Below are positions 34,102 to 43,312 of a stretch of 64,000 nt of DNA, piece by piece. The notes under the pieces are model-generated. The model did no database searches. It was not told the origin of the DNA and worked only from the letters and a program-made list of their open reading frames with translations. Both the position numbers and the translations under genes were made by a program. This stretch comes from Salegentibacter sp. (GTDB lineage: Bacteria; Bacteroidota; Bacteroidia; Flavobacteriales; Flavobacteriaceae). Position 1 is the stretch's first letter. Every line of letters starts with the position of its first letter. The stretch covers positions 3,598,514 to 3,662,513 of the forward strand of contig CP051246.1 in NCBI GenBank assembly GCA_017795085.1. The letters run 5' to 3'.

Positions 34102-35676
34102 TTATTTTGCCGGTTCTTCCAGCCTATAAGAAGTTTCTGCGGTATGGGTTTTCCCGAACATATCGATAGCTTTTATTTCAATGCTGTGTTCCCCGACATC
34201 AAGTTTATACGGGATATTCCCTCGCCATAAATGTTGGCTTTTTATAGGGTTTGATGACCTCCTGCCGGGCATAAGTTCATCTGTTGCGTCCCATTCGTAA
34301 ACCAGCTCTGCATAAGAAGGATCTGGCGCTTCTATATAGCTCATTTCTTTCCATTCACCATTATCAATTCGATATAAAACTTCATTTCCTTCGGCCCCCA
34401 TAAAGAAATTCACGAAAATCCCCGCCTGGGTTCTTCGGTTATTGGCCACCACTTTAGGTGCGAAGACCTGCATTTGGTAATCTTTGGGTTTTCCGGCGAC
34501 TTTATAGTCTATGTCATACTGGTTTCCGTTGAAATTGATAAAAGCATACCCTTTTGGGGTGCCGTCCCTCATAGTTGAAATCGGGATCCCTTCTTCATCA
34601 AGTTTCCCCGAATACCAATCACCTGAGGTAGTACCAACATTATAATGGTGATGTGGTTCTTTGCCTTTCCAACCATCTTCGGTTGTAAAGAAATCTTGTT
34701 TCTGAATGTGGGTATGTGCAGAAAGGGATAAGGTATTCGGAAAATCTTTTAGTAAGTTAAATAAAGCCTGTCGGTCTTCATCTATAAAAGCATCGCCATT
34801 TGGTTCGCTTAATGGGATATGAAAAGCCAAAACGATAAGATGGTCTTTCGGTACAAGTTCCAAATCGTTTTTAATAAACTGGAGCTGGTCTTTCCTAAAG
34901 CCGCCCCAGTATCCTTTATCATCCCGCGGATCGGGATAAATGACATCATCCAAAACTATAAAATGGACTTTCCCGTAATTAAAGGCATAGTTGGCCGGGC
35001 CAAAATGGGCTTCAAAGGTTTCATCAGACAATTCATCGGTCTCTGCATCAAAGTTAAGGTCGTGGTTCCCCAGGAGGTTGTACCAGGGAATTCCCACTCT
35101 TTTTACTGCATTGATATACGGGTTGAACAAATCAAGGTCATTGCCCACTAAATCTCCTAAACTGAGGCCGAAGGAAACATTTTTGATGCCTTCAACTTCA
35201 GCAACAATTCCCTTTGCAAAATAATCAACTTCTTGTTGGGTGTAAGGCTGCGGATCTCCAAAAATAAGGGCCGTGAATGCTTCATTTTCTTCAGAAGAAG
35301 TCAGACCAAAATCCACCGATTTCGGAAGTTTCCCGGTAGGGACAACTCCTTTAAATTCTGATTCAGGAGAGCCTTCTGGTTTATGAATATAGAAAAACTG
35401 AGGTAAATTATCCTCATTCTTCCCAATACTATACCCGGAAGGTTTTATGACTGAAATAATGTTATCCTGCCCAATAGGCAGTTCATATTTTCCGGCGGCA
35501 TTGGTAAGTACCACTTCCTGCCCATTGGTTACCGCAACTTGGGGGATTCCTTTTTCCCTACGGTCTTTTTTACCATTTTGGTTAATGTCTTCAAACACGT
35601 AGCCTTTAACTGACGATTGTGCAGATAAGAATATTGAAAACAATATAACACTACCTGTAATAATATATTTTCTCAT
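34102..35676 (-). CDS. Secreted calcineurin-like metallophosphoesterase with N- and C-terminal beta domains
   Basis: A 524-residue secreted protein (signal peptide ILFSIFLSAQ). An N-terminal SdrD/MetallophosN-type beta-sandwich (residues about 25-115: GYVFEDINQNGKKDRREKGI) precedes the metallophosphoesterase domain. Its metal motifs run FGDPQPYTQQE (about 137), LSLGDLVGNDLD, LLGNHDLNFD, VLAFHIPLSEP and LSAHTHIQKQDF, so the Asp, Asn and His ligands are complete. The C-terminal about 150 residues form a MetallophosC-type beta domain. The family removes phosphate from monoesters or cleaves phosphodiesters; the substrate is unknown. It is 99 bp after susD and precedes a terminator, making it the last gene of the ECF-sigma controlled operon. 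Confidence 0.88.
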   Translation of the reverse strand: MRKYIITGSVILFSIFLSAQSSVKGYVFEDINQNGKKDRREKGIPQVAVTNGQEVVLTNAAGKYELPIGQDNIISVIKPSGYSIGKNEDNLPQFFYIHKPEGSPESEFKGVVPTGKLPKSVDFGLTSSEENEAFTALIFGDPQPYTQQEVDYFAKGIVAEVEGIKNVSFGLSLGDLVGNDLDLFNPYINAVKRVGIPWYNLLGNHDLNFDAETDELSDETFEAHFGPANYAFNYGKVHFIVLDDVIYPDPRDDKGYWGGFRKDQLQFIKNDLELVPKDHLIVLAFHIPLSEPNGDAFIDEDRQALFNLLKDFPNTLSLSAHTHIQKQDFFTTEDGWKGKEPHHHYNVGTTSGDWYSGKLDEEGIPISTMRDGTPKGYAFINFNGNQYDIDYKVAGKPKDYQMQVFAPKVVANNRRTQAGIFVNFFMGAEGNEVLYRIDNGEWKEMSYIEAPDPSYAELVYEWDATDELMPGRRSSNPIKSQHLWRGNIPYKLDVGEHSIEIKAIDMFGKTHTAETSYRLEEPAK

Positions 35677-35775
35677 TTTTTAAGTTTAGTTTGACGCAAA
35701 TTGCATATTCAAATTTTTATTATTTCCCTGGTCTTCCAATTTTGATTGTCCAGTAAATTTTGTATGACTTTTTTA

Positions 35776-37551
35776 TTACCAACCGGGATTCTGTTCTAAT
35801 TGTGGATTCAATACAAGTTGGTCTGAAGGAATGGGCCATAGATAGTAATGTTCCGGAAATTCAGCAGGTGGTTGACCATAATAATCTATGTATCCTTCAC
35901 TTTCTCCGTTCAGAATAGGAACATTGTTCACCTCAGATCGCTTAATCCATCTACCAAGTTTCCGTTCTGTAACATAATCCATTCTTTTCCACCTTCTAAG
36001 ATCATCAGGTCTATATCCTTCACCCATTAATTCAATAGCCCTTTCTCTTCTGATTTCCCATAAAACAGGATCAACGGTAGCGTCGCGGGTAGGATCATCA
36101 GGAATGTTGCCCACGTCCAGGCTAGCGACATGCCCACGTTCTCGTAGCCTATTAATGGTTTGATCGGCGATACTTTGGTCAAATTCCCCCAATTCAAATT
36201 TAGCTTCTGCATAGTTTACCAATACTTCACCCATTCTGAATATCGGGGCATCGGCTATATCTACCCAATTAACACCATTTAATATCACGTTGTAATTTTT
36301 CCAGTAGTAATAACCCGTATAGGTAATAATAAAGGCCTGACCTCGCCTATCGTCTACAAAATGTGGTACTTGTTGCAGTACTGTTCCCTGCCAATTAAGC
36401 TGAGGGAGTGTTTTATGTGCCGGATCTGAAATTTCATTCATAAGGTCAATATATTCTCTATGAATTGGTTCTTCGGTAAAGGACCAGTCATTACTGGTTG
36501 AGTTAGGAGTGTTTACGCTATAAGGAGGGGTTACCGTGTAATAAAAACGTCTGTCCCTATTGCGAAACTCTGTATAGGGGCTTTTATCTCCTTCAAAAAG
36601 AGGACTGGTCCATCTTGTTTGCCCATCCTTCATAAGATACATGTCTGCGGCTTTTTTTGTTAAGTCATATCGTCCTGAGCTACTTCTGGCTCTAGTGGTT
36701 TGCCCGTGGGTATATTGGTTGGGTTCATATGGCTTAAATAAAATAATTCCTGCAACTCCTGCTAATGACTCACTGTTAAACACTTCATCGAAGTTGGGAT
36801 GCAAATCAGGAAAGGACGATATAAGCTTTTCGGATGCATCTGCACTGGCTCTTAAATAAAGCTCTTCTTCCCCGAGATTATGGTATTTTCTCCAAGTACC
36901 TTCAAAAAGTCCAAAACGAGAGATTAGCGCCCTTACAGCATGTATATCAATTGTATTGGGCCCATCTCCCTCAGGTTTGATATGCTCCTCTGCCCACTGA
37001 AGTTGTTCCAACATTGTTCTGGTGACCTCATCACGAGGAGTTCGAGGAGCATAAATTATATCCTCATCATCATCTCCTACTTTATGCTCTATCCATGGAA
37101 CAGCTCCATATTTTTTTACAAGTTCTAAGTAATTGTATGTTCTAAAGAAATAGCCTACACTTCTCCAATGATCTATGTTTTCCTGAGTCATTCCAGAATC
37201 ATCCAGATTATCCAACATAATATTGACACGTCGAATGTTGGAATAGGGGTCGTTCCAATCCGTAGAAGAACTAGGGACTGTAATTCGTTGCCATATCCAG
37301 TCAGATTCTGCATTTGCAGCTGCCCTTAAAAACAAATCTCCATTTCGTTCTGAAGTCGGAATACTGGGAACGAATCCCAGGAAGACATCATAGAAACTCC
37401 AGGAATAGGTTAAAATATTATCATAACTGGTAAAGGTTGTGGCTTCGGTCAATTCGTCTTTAGGTTCGAGATTGAGGAATTCCTCTTGTTGGCACGAGGT
37501 GAGCAACAACAGCAAGGAAAAAAAGAAAAATTTATTTTTAAAATATTTCAT
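35776..37551 (-). CDS. SusD/RagB-family ligand-binding lipoprotein
   Basis: A 591-residue lipoprotein (SLLLLLTSCQQEEFLNLEPKD). SusD features: LTEATTFTSYDNILTYSWSF at the N-terminus, the TPR segment (YAPRTPRDEVTRTMLEQLQWA), FRMGEVLVNYAEAKFELGEF, WEIRREREAIEL-like RRERAIELMGEGYRPDDLRRW and the terminal LVLNPQLEQNPGW. It follows its SusC by 20 bp. The length is slightly above the usual 500-560. It binds the ligand handed to the transporter, presumably a phosphorylated compound given the two phosphoesterases downstream. Confidence 0.93.
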   Translation of the reverse strand: MKYFKNKFFFFSLLLLLTSCQQEEFLNLEPKDELTEATTFTSYDNILTYSWSFYDVFLGFVPSIPTSERNGDLFLRAAANAESDWIWQRITVPSSSTDWNDPYSNIRRVNIMLDNLDDSGMTQENIDHWRSVGYFFRTYNYLELVKKYGAVPWIEHKVGDDDEDIIYAPRTPRDEVTRTMLEQLQWAEEHIKPEGDGPNTIDIHAVRALISRFGLFEGTWRKYHNLGEEELYLRASADASEKLISSFPDLHPNFDEVFNSESLAGVAGIILFKPYEPNQYTHGQTTRARSSSGRYDLTKKAADMYLMKDGQTRWTSPLFEGDKSPYTEFRNRDRRFYYTVTPPYSVNTPNSTSNDWSFTEEPIHREYIDLMNEISDPAHKTLPQLNWQGTVLQQVPHFVDDRRGQAFIITYTGYYYWKNYNVILNGVNWVDIADAPIFRMGEVLVNYAEAKFELGEFDQSIADQTINRLRERGHVASLDVGNIPDDPTRDATVDPVLWEIRRERAIELMGEGYRPDDLRRWKRMDYVTERKLGRWIKRSEVNNVPILNGESEGYIDYYGQPPAEFPEHYYLWPIPSDQLVLNPQLEQNPGW

Positions 37552-37571
37552 AACCGTAATGTTCTTGTTAA

Positions 37572-40500
37572 TTAAAATGAAAGGTTAATACCAAAACTGA
37601 ATTTCTTCAAAAAAGGATAATATCCCCCGGAAGTAATGTTCTGTGCCTCTGCGTTTAGGCCTTCCGGTAAATCATCGAAAGTGAATAAGTTTTCTCCTGA
37701 AAAAAAGATTCGGGCTTTAGTAATATTAATGGAGTTTAAGAAACTGGAAGGTAAGGAATAGCCGGCTGTGATATTTTTTACCCGAAGATATGCCCCATTT
37801 AATAAATATTTGGTTTGAAGGTTTCTGCTGATCTCAGTATTACCTGATGATTCAGGGTAGTATCGAGGATAATAGGCATCCGTGTTTTCAGGTGTCCAGT
37901 AATCTAACTGATTGGCAAATATTTCCTGAAATTCACTTCGGTACGGCCAAAACAAGGCTGTATTTATCCACCGGTCTCTTTTCCCTACTCCTTGAAGGTA
38001 AAAGGAGAAGTCGAAATTTTTATAGCTAGCACTTCCATTAATACCAAATTGGTACCTTCTGTTACCTTGATTTCCAATAATTGTCCTATCTCCAGGATTA
38101 TCCAAAGTATTATCACCATTCGTTATTACTCCATCTCCATCCAGGTCCACAAAACGAATATCACCCGGGTTTTGCCTTTCTTCATAACCTTCAAAAGCAG
38201 CTATACCCTCTTTTAAGGTTCCTCCTGTTAAATCTTCATTCAAGCTTCCCTCTACAAAATCGTCTACTGTAAAGAATCCGTGGGTAACATAGCCCCACAA
38301 TTCACCTATTTCCTGCCCTTCATAATAATCACTTAATAAGCCGGCCTCGTTTTTAAACCTTGTGATGAAAGACCTATTATCTGAAAGGTTTAATCCCAAC
38401 GAATAATTAAAGCTTTTTATATTATCCTCCCAGTTAATTTCTAAATCCCATCCTTCTGTTTCCAGGTCTGCCACATTTTGTAGAGGGGCCGAAGCACCTA
38501 CAACAGCAGGTAATTCAGATCCCGGGGCTAACATATCTAATGTTTTTCTACGGAATACATCAAAACTGCCGTTGAATTTATCATTAAACAGGCCTAAATC
38601 TATTCCTAGGTTAAATGATTGTACGGTTTCCCAAGTGAAATTATCACTAACCAGGGAAGGTGTTCCTAAGCTCACATATCTCAAATTGGTATTTGGATCG
38701 ATCCATTGGGCATTATAGGGTGCCATTCCAGGAATATATGGATAATCATTTCCTGTTACCTGATTACCAACTTCACCCCAGGACCCCCTCAATTTTAAAA
38801 GGGATATCAACTGCTGGATTGGTTTCATAAAGCGCTCTTCTGATAGTACCCATCCTGCTGATACCGAAGGAAAAAAACCAAAACGATGTCCTGGAGGAAA
38901 ACGAGAAGACCCATCATACCTGGCATTTGCTTCCAGCAAATATTTTTCTTCATAATTATAGTTAATTCGTCCGAAATAACCTGAAACAGCGTATTCGTTG
39001 AAATCATCACTTGCCGATATGGTACCGGTACTTGTAGAAATTGAAGGTACCTCACCGCTAATTAAATCTGCCCTTCTTACATTAAAATATTCATACTTAC
39101 TACTTTCCTGATTGGTACCTATAAGTAAACCGAAATTGTGCCCGCCAAAACTTTTGTCATAGTTGGCGTAGAGATTTACAGCATGATAATCTGTGTTTCC
39201 ACTAGATCTTCTGTAAAAAGTTTCATCACTAAGAAAATCCAGGTCATCAGTATCAGCCGATAAATATCGGTTTCTCAATGCCACCTCTCGAGCGTTGTCT
39301 TTAGACTTGTCAAAAGTATACTCTCCAGTAATTTTTAGGTCTTTAAGGGGTTTATATTCCAGTTTTCCATACAAGCGTATATCGTCCCCAAAATGTTCTG
39401 TAGCAGGCTCATATTCCAATATATTGTTTGAAGTTAAATAAGGTAATTCTTCTCCTTCCGGGGTTAAACCTGTACCTGTTGGGGCAAAAGAACTTAAATT
39501 TACAGCCCTTCCTATAATATTGCTAAAGCCTCCGGGCGTAGTTCTGAATTCATTTTTATAGAATACATTCACTGTTCCGGTTAAATCCCTGGTTAAATCT
39601 GTGTTCAAAAAAGCATTTAAATTAATTTTGCGGTAGCTATCTTTATCGGTAATCATAATTCCATCTGCGTCATTATAACCAACTGAAACCCTGTAAGAAG
39701 TTTTCTCAGATCCACCGCTAAAGGATAAATTATGAAGTTGTTCGAAACCTTTTTGAAAAAATTTCCCATACAGATCCGAATCAGCCAAAGGATAATTCAT
39801 GCCATCTATGTCTGCGTAGCCCTCGGGATACGCTCCGGGATTTTGTTGGTATTCATTTAATAACGAAAGCCAGGTCGAAATCTCCTGTCCTGTCCAGGCA
39901 TATTCGTTTCCAAAATCAGCTAAAGCTTGGACGTGTTGTAACGGAGAGGCTTTTACCGGCAGTTCTGTAGCGTTACTTACTGTAATATTAGAAGAGTAAT
40001 TAAAACTAATCGGTTGTTTTCTTCTTCCTTTTTTAGTAGTAACCAGAATAACACCAAAGGCTGCCCGGGCTCCATAAATAGAAGCTGCAGCAGCATCTTT
40101 CAAGATGGTAACATCTTCAATGTCTCGTGGGTTAACATCAGCAATATTCATGGGAACATTATCTACTAAAACCAAAGGCTGCCCACCATTAATAGATTCA
40201 AAACCTCGTATCCTCATACTTAGTCCCTGAGCTCCGGGTTGTCCCGAATTAGAGGTCACCTGAAGCCCTGGTGCCGCACCTTGTAATGCCTCTGCTGCGT
40301 TGGCAACGGGACGATCGGCAACTCGTTCCCTCATATTTACGGTACTTACGGCTCCTGTTAAATTTGCCTTTTTCTGGGTTCCATAACCAACAACAACTAC
40401 TTCATTCAATGCCTGGGCATCTTCTTCAAGGGTAATGACAAATTCTGTTTGAGAACCAATCGATTTTTCCTGAGGTTTAAAACCTAAATAAGAGAAAACA

Positions 40501-41015
40501 AGAATCGCTTCCCGGTCTGGCACCTCCATAGTAAATTCTCCTTCAAAATTAGTTACTGTTCCTATGGAAGAGTCTTTTATTTGTACTGTTACACCCGGCA
40601 ACGGCATACCCTTTTTATCTATAACCTTTCCGCGAATAGCCTGTTGAATATCAGTTTTAGTGTTTTCAACTTTAACTACCGTAATGGTATTATTAAGTTG
40701 TTTAAATATAAAGCCGCCTTGTGAGGCTAAATGGTCTAAAAGGCTTTTCAAGTCCTTATTTTTCGCTTTTATAGAGAAAAGTTGTTTTGTTTGTGAAACG
40801 GAATTATTAAAAACAAAGGTGAAATTGGTTTGCTTTTCCAGCGCCGAAAAAACTTCGATGATGGTAGCGTCTTCCAGTGTAATAGAAATTTGAACACCTT
40901 CTAAATTCTGGTGGTATGCATTAGAAGCATAAGCTTTAGGTATAACTAGAAGCAAGCACAAAAATATCTGCTTTTTTAAGAAATTTGTATGTTTAGTTAT
41001 TATTTTTGTATTCAT
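37572..41015 (-). CDS. SusC/RagA-family TonB-dependent transducer with N-terminal STN domain
   Basis: A 1147-residue receptor. After the signal peptide, an STN domain (residues about 40-110: ISITLEDATIIEVFSALEKQ to NNTITVVKV) is followed by a CarboxypepD-like domain (IRGKVIDKKGMPLPGVTVQI), the junction LNEVVVVGYGTQKKANLTGA, plug and barrel ending FSFGINLSF. The STN domain is what links such transporters to a FecR-type anti-sigma factor, encoded just upstream together with its sigma factor. Ligand binding therefore probably activates transcription of this operon (trans-envelope signalling; known mechanism, inferred here). An inverted repeat lies in the 84-bp gap to fecR. Confidence 0.95.
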   Translation of the reverse strand: MNTKIITKHTNFLKKQIFLCLLLVIPKAYASNAYHQNLEGVQISITLEDATIIEVFSALEKQTNFTFVFNNSVSQTKQLFSIKAKNKDLKSLLDHLASQGGFIFKQLNNTITVVKVENTKTDIQQAIRGKVIDKKGMPLPGVTVQIKDSSIGTVTNFEGEFTMEVPDREAILVFSYLGFKPQEKSIGSQTEFVITLEEDAQALNEVVVVGYGTQKKANLTGAVSTVNMRERVADRPVANAAEALQGAAPGLQVTSNSGQPGAQGLSMRIRGFESINGGQPLVLVDNVPMNIADVNPRDIEDVTILKDAAAASIYGARAAFGVILVTTKKGRRKQPISFNYSSNITVSNATELPVKASPLQHVQALADFGNEYAWTGQEISTWLSLLNEYQQNPGAYPEGYADIDGMNYPLADSDLYGKFFQKGFEQLHNLSFSGGSEKTSYRVSVGYNDADGIMITDKDSYRKINLNAFLNTDLTRDLTGTVNVFYKNEFRTTPGGFSNIIGRAVNLSSFAPTGTGLTPEGEELPYLTSNNILEYEPATEHFGDDIRLYGKLEYKPLKDLKITGEYTFDKSKDNAREVALRNRYLSADTDDLDFLSDETFYRRSSGNTDYHAVNLYANYDKSFGGHNFGLLIGTNQESSKYEYFNVRRADLISGEVPSISTSTGTISASDDFNEYAVSGYFGRINYNYEEKYLLEANARYDGSSRFPPGHRFGFFPSVSAGWVLSEERFMKPIQQLISLLKLRGSWGEVGNQVTGNDYPYIPGMAPYNAQWIDPNTNLRYVSLGTPSLVSDNFTWETVQSFNLGIDLGLFNDKFNGSFDVFRRKTLDMLAPGSELPAVVGASAPLQNVADLETEGWDLEINWEDNIKSFNYSLGLNLSDNRSFITRFKNEAGLLSDYYEGQEIGELWGYVTHGFFTVDDFVEGSLNEDLTGGTLKEGIAAFEGYEERQNPGDIRFVDLDGDGVITNGDNTLDNPGDRTIIGNQGNRRYQFGINGSASYKNFDFSFYLQGVGKRDRWINTALFWPYRSEFQEIFANQLDYWTPENTDAYYPRYYPESSGNTEISRNLQTKYLLNGAYLRVKNITAGYSLPSSFLNSINITKARIFFSGENLFTFDDLPEGLNAEAQNITSGGYYPFLKKFSFGINLSF

Positions 41016-41062
41016 TACAATTAGAGTATGGATTAATTTTTTGTAATCTTAACTTGATTAAG

Positions 41063-41089
41063 CCCATCTCTGGTTCCAGCAGAGATGGG
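41063..41089. other. Perfect inverted repeat in the fecR-susC gap
   Basis: CCCATCTCT (41063-41071) and AGAGATGGG (41081-41089) form a 9-bp perfect stem with a 9-nt loop. A T-rich run follows on the plus strand, where there is no gene to terminate; on the minus strand transcript it would be an RNA hairpin between fecR and susC. It could act as an attenuator or an mRNA-stability element that sets different levels of regulator and transporter. Confidence 0.6.
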
Positions 41090-41099
41090 TTGTTTTTGG

Positions 41100-42071
41100 C
41101 TAATTCGAATTTTCGGGTTTTCTTCTTATAAGAATTTGTTTTTTGTTTATGTATTCAATTTCTACCTGGTTTATTATAGAAATACTTTCCAGTACATTTT
41201 CCAGCTTTTCATCTTTAAATTTTCCTGAAATGCCGAGCTCTTTCAGCTCCTCCCTGTCAAATTCAATTTGAACGTCGTACCAGTTTTCCAGAATTTTCGC
41301 AGTTTTGCCTAAGCTGGTATTGTTAAGGATAATGATGTTTTCTTTCCAGGCGTTAAACTCATCTGAATTCCCGGAACTAACTAGAGGAGGTAAATTATCT
41401 TTAAAATGAGCCTGCTGGTTCTTTTTCAGGATTACTTTTTCAGCTCTTTTTTTTCTACTAACTTCAACTTTTCCGGTGTTAACACTTACCTCAATATTGT
41501 TGCTTTTATAAGCATGAATATTAAAAGAAGTTCCCAATACCGTGGTTTGTACTTCTCCAGTGGTTATAGTAAAAGGTTTATCAGGATTCCGTTTTACATT
41601 AAAAAAAGCTTCTCCTTTTAATTGAAGGTTTCTTTGTTCCTGAAAATTTTCAGGATAAGTAATGCTGCTATTGGAATTAAGAAATACCGTACTGCCGTCT
41701 TGTAGGTAAATTTCCCTTTTTTCACCTTTTGCAGTTGCCTGCGTAACCATCTTTTCTTGATTAACAAGAAAGAGGGAACTAAAAAAGGCGATACCTATAA
41801 TACCAATGAAGGCAGCAGCAATAGATGCAGTTTTGTAGAACAGTTTTTTCTTTTTCCTAACCGGACCATTAACATTGTGGTATATCTTTTTGAGGATCCG
41901 GTCCTTTTTTTCTTCCGGTAATTCGGACGAAAGCTCCTTGTTGATGTCCTGCATATTGAAGAAAAAGTTTTCCACGGCTTCTTTTTCCTGAGGGGTGCAT
42001 TTATTTTCTGAATATTTTAAGGCTAATTGAATGAGTTCTTCTTTCTTCAAAATATGATTGTTTGCCGGCAA
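41100..42071 (-). CDS. FecR-family anti-sigma factor
   Basis: A 323-residue inner-membrane protein. The cytoplasmic N-terminus (residues 1-80: EELIQLALKYSENKCTPQE) is the sigma-binding region. A single TM helix (about residues 85-108: TASIAAAFIGIIGIAFFSSL) precedes the periplasmic FecR domain (AKGEKREIYLQDGSTVFLNS, GEAFFNVKRNPDKPFTI, TTVLGTSFNIHAY) and the C-terminal STN-like domain (LGKTAKILENWYDVQIEFD to NKKQILIRR) that contacts the STN of SusC. It is 78 bp downstream of the sigma gene, the classical order. It holds the sigma factor inactive until the transporter senses ligand. Confidence 0.93.
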   Translation of the reverse strand: MPANNHILKKEELIQLALKYSENKCTPQEKEAVENFFFNMQDINKELSSELPEEKKDRILKKIYHNVNGPVRKKKKLFYKTASIAAAFIGIIGIAFFSSLFLVNQEKMVTQATAKGEKREIYLQDGSTVFLNSNSSITYPENFQEQRNLQLKGEAFFNVKRNPDKPFTITTGEVQTTVLGTSFNIHAYKSNNIEVSVNTGKVEVSRKKRAEKVILKKNQQAHFKDNLPPLVSSGNSDEFNAWKENIIILNNTSLGKTAKILENWYDVQIEFDREELKELGISGKFKDEKLENVLESISIINQVEIEYINKKQILIRRKPENSN

Positions 42072-42149
42072 GTCACATTTCTTGTAAGAAACACGTAGTG
42101 GGATTTTTAGTGTTAACGCTTTATTAAAGAATAGGAGATGATATTAACT

Positions 42150-42746
42150 TTAAAGAAACATTCCCACAACAATCAATGAGAATTGAAAGAAATCGAGTTG
42201 TGATTTTAACTGTTTTAGAGCCATGCTAATATGGGTTTCTACTGTTCTTATGGAAATATTCAGTTTTTCGGCAATTTCTGTATTGCTAAGATGCTCAAAC
42301 CGGCTCAGTAAAAATACTTCTTTGCTCCTGGGGGGTAATTTCTCTATTTCGCTGAAAATTTTGCTTTCAAACTCCTGATATTCGAGAGGCTTTTCTGTTG
42401 TGGAAGGGGAGGGGATATAAAGAAGAGCGTCTATATGTGTTTGATTGAATTTAAGGTCTCTAATGTAGTTGGCTATTTTGTATTTAACCGCTCTTAAAAG
42501 ATAAGCTTCCAGGTTCAGGATATGTGAATCTGAAGCTTTTTCCCAGAGGCTTATAAAAACCTCCTGAACAATGTCTTCACAAATTTTTTCTTCGGCATAT
42601 ATTCGAAAAGCGTAAGAATAGAGTCTTTTCCAATATCTGTCAAAAATCACCTCAAAAGCATCCTGTTTTCCTTTTTTTAAAAGGTTTAGGAGGTGGCTGT
42701 CTGGTAAATTAGATAAAGTCGGTTTCATTTGGCTGTAAGAAGACAA
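42150..42746 (-). CDS. ECF RNA polymerase sigma factor
   Basis: A 198-residue sigma-70 family protein of the FecI-like group typical of Bacteroidota PULs. Region 2 is at about residues 25-95 (AFEVIFDRYWKRLYSYAFRI, DIVQEVFISLWEKA) and region 4 at about 125-185 (IEKLPPRSKEVFLLSRFEHL, NTEIAEKLNISIRTVETHIS). It should direct RNA polymerase to the promoter of the downstream SusCD operon when released by the FecR protein. It is the first gene of the operon; upstream are 566 bp without genes. No promoter of adequate quality could be identified there. Confidence 0.94.
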   Translation of the reverse strand: MSSYSQMKPTLSNLPDSHLLNLLKKGKQDAFEVIFDRYWKRLYSYAFRIYAEEKICEDIVQEVFISLWEKASDSHILNLEAYLLRAVKYKIANYIRDLKFNQTHIDALLYIPSPSTTEKPLEYQEFESKIFSEIEKLPPRSKEVFLLSRFEHLSNTEIAEKLNISIRTVETHISMALKQLKSQLDFFQFSLIVVGMFL

Positions 42747-43312
42747 ATGAAAATATTTCTTTTCTGAATTAGCTGAATTTAATTTTAAGACTTGTTTATT
42801 TAAAGTTTAAATCTGGAAACTTTCATTTCAGCTTAAAATCTGAATACATTCAAAATTTCAATCCAGCTGTTGAATTCTTTTAATTTCTCGAAATGATCAA
42901 GGTCTACTTTTTATATTAAAGGGATAAATTTGAAATGCCTTCCCCTATAGTTTTCCCGATGTAAATATAAAAGCAGGCTAAGGGAAACGTAAGCCTGCAC
43001 AATCCAAACCGAAATAACTTTACATATAGGCAAACAGTAGAACTTAGTTGAGGTTGGGCATGTTAGGCGTTCTTAGATATTGATGTGAAACCGGCAGGAT
43101 ACAAAAAAGTGCCGAAACCCCTGTAAATTCAATACGTAATTTTATAATATTAACGCTTTTGAACTGGTTTGTTTTTATCGTTATAAAAATTATTGATAAA
43201 AGATCTTTTATCCCTTGACATATAAGAAAAATAATTTTTAAGCTATTGGTTTGGATTAAACATAAAGTAAAATATGGATAACTTTTTTAAAAAAATAGCA
43301 TTAGAATTAAAA
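42747..43312. other. Intergenic region (566 bp) between two PULs
   Basis: It holds no gene on either strand. The only clear element is the terminator at 42966-42998 facing the minus direction. The part next to the sigma gene must contain its promoter; I saw no strong TAnnTTTG with a -33 element. The 315 bp between the terminator and the GH172 stop are AT-rich, with no recognisable coding remnant. Confidence 0.5.
42966..42998 (-). terminator. Intrinsic terminator of the sulfatase/GH172 PUL
   Basis: On the minus strand GCAGGCT (42998-42992) pairs with AGCCTGC (42979-42973) with a 12-nt loop, followed by TTTTATATTT. It is the first terminator downstream of the GH172 gene. Confidence 0.6.
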
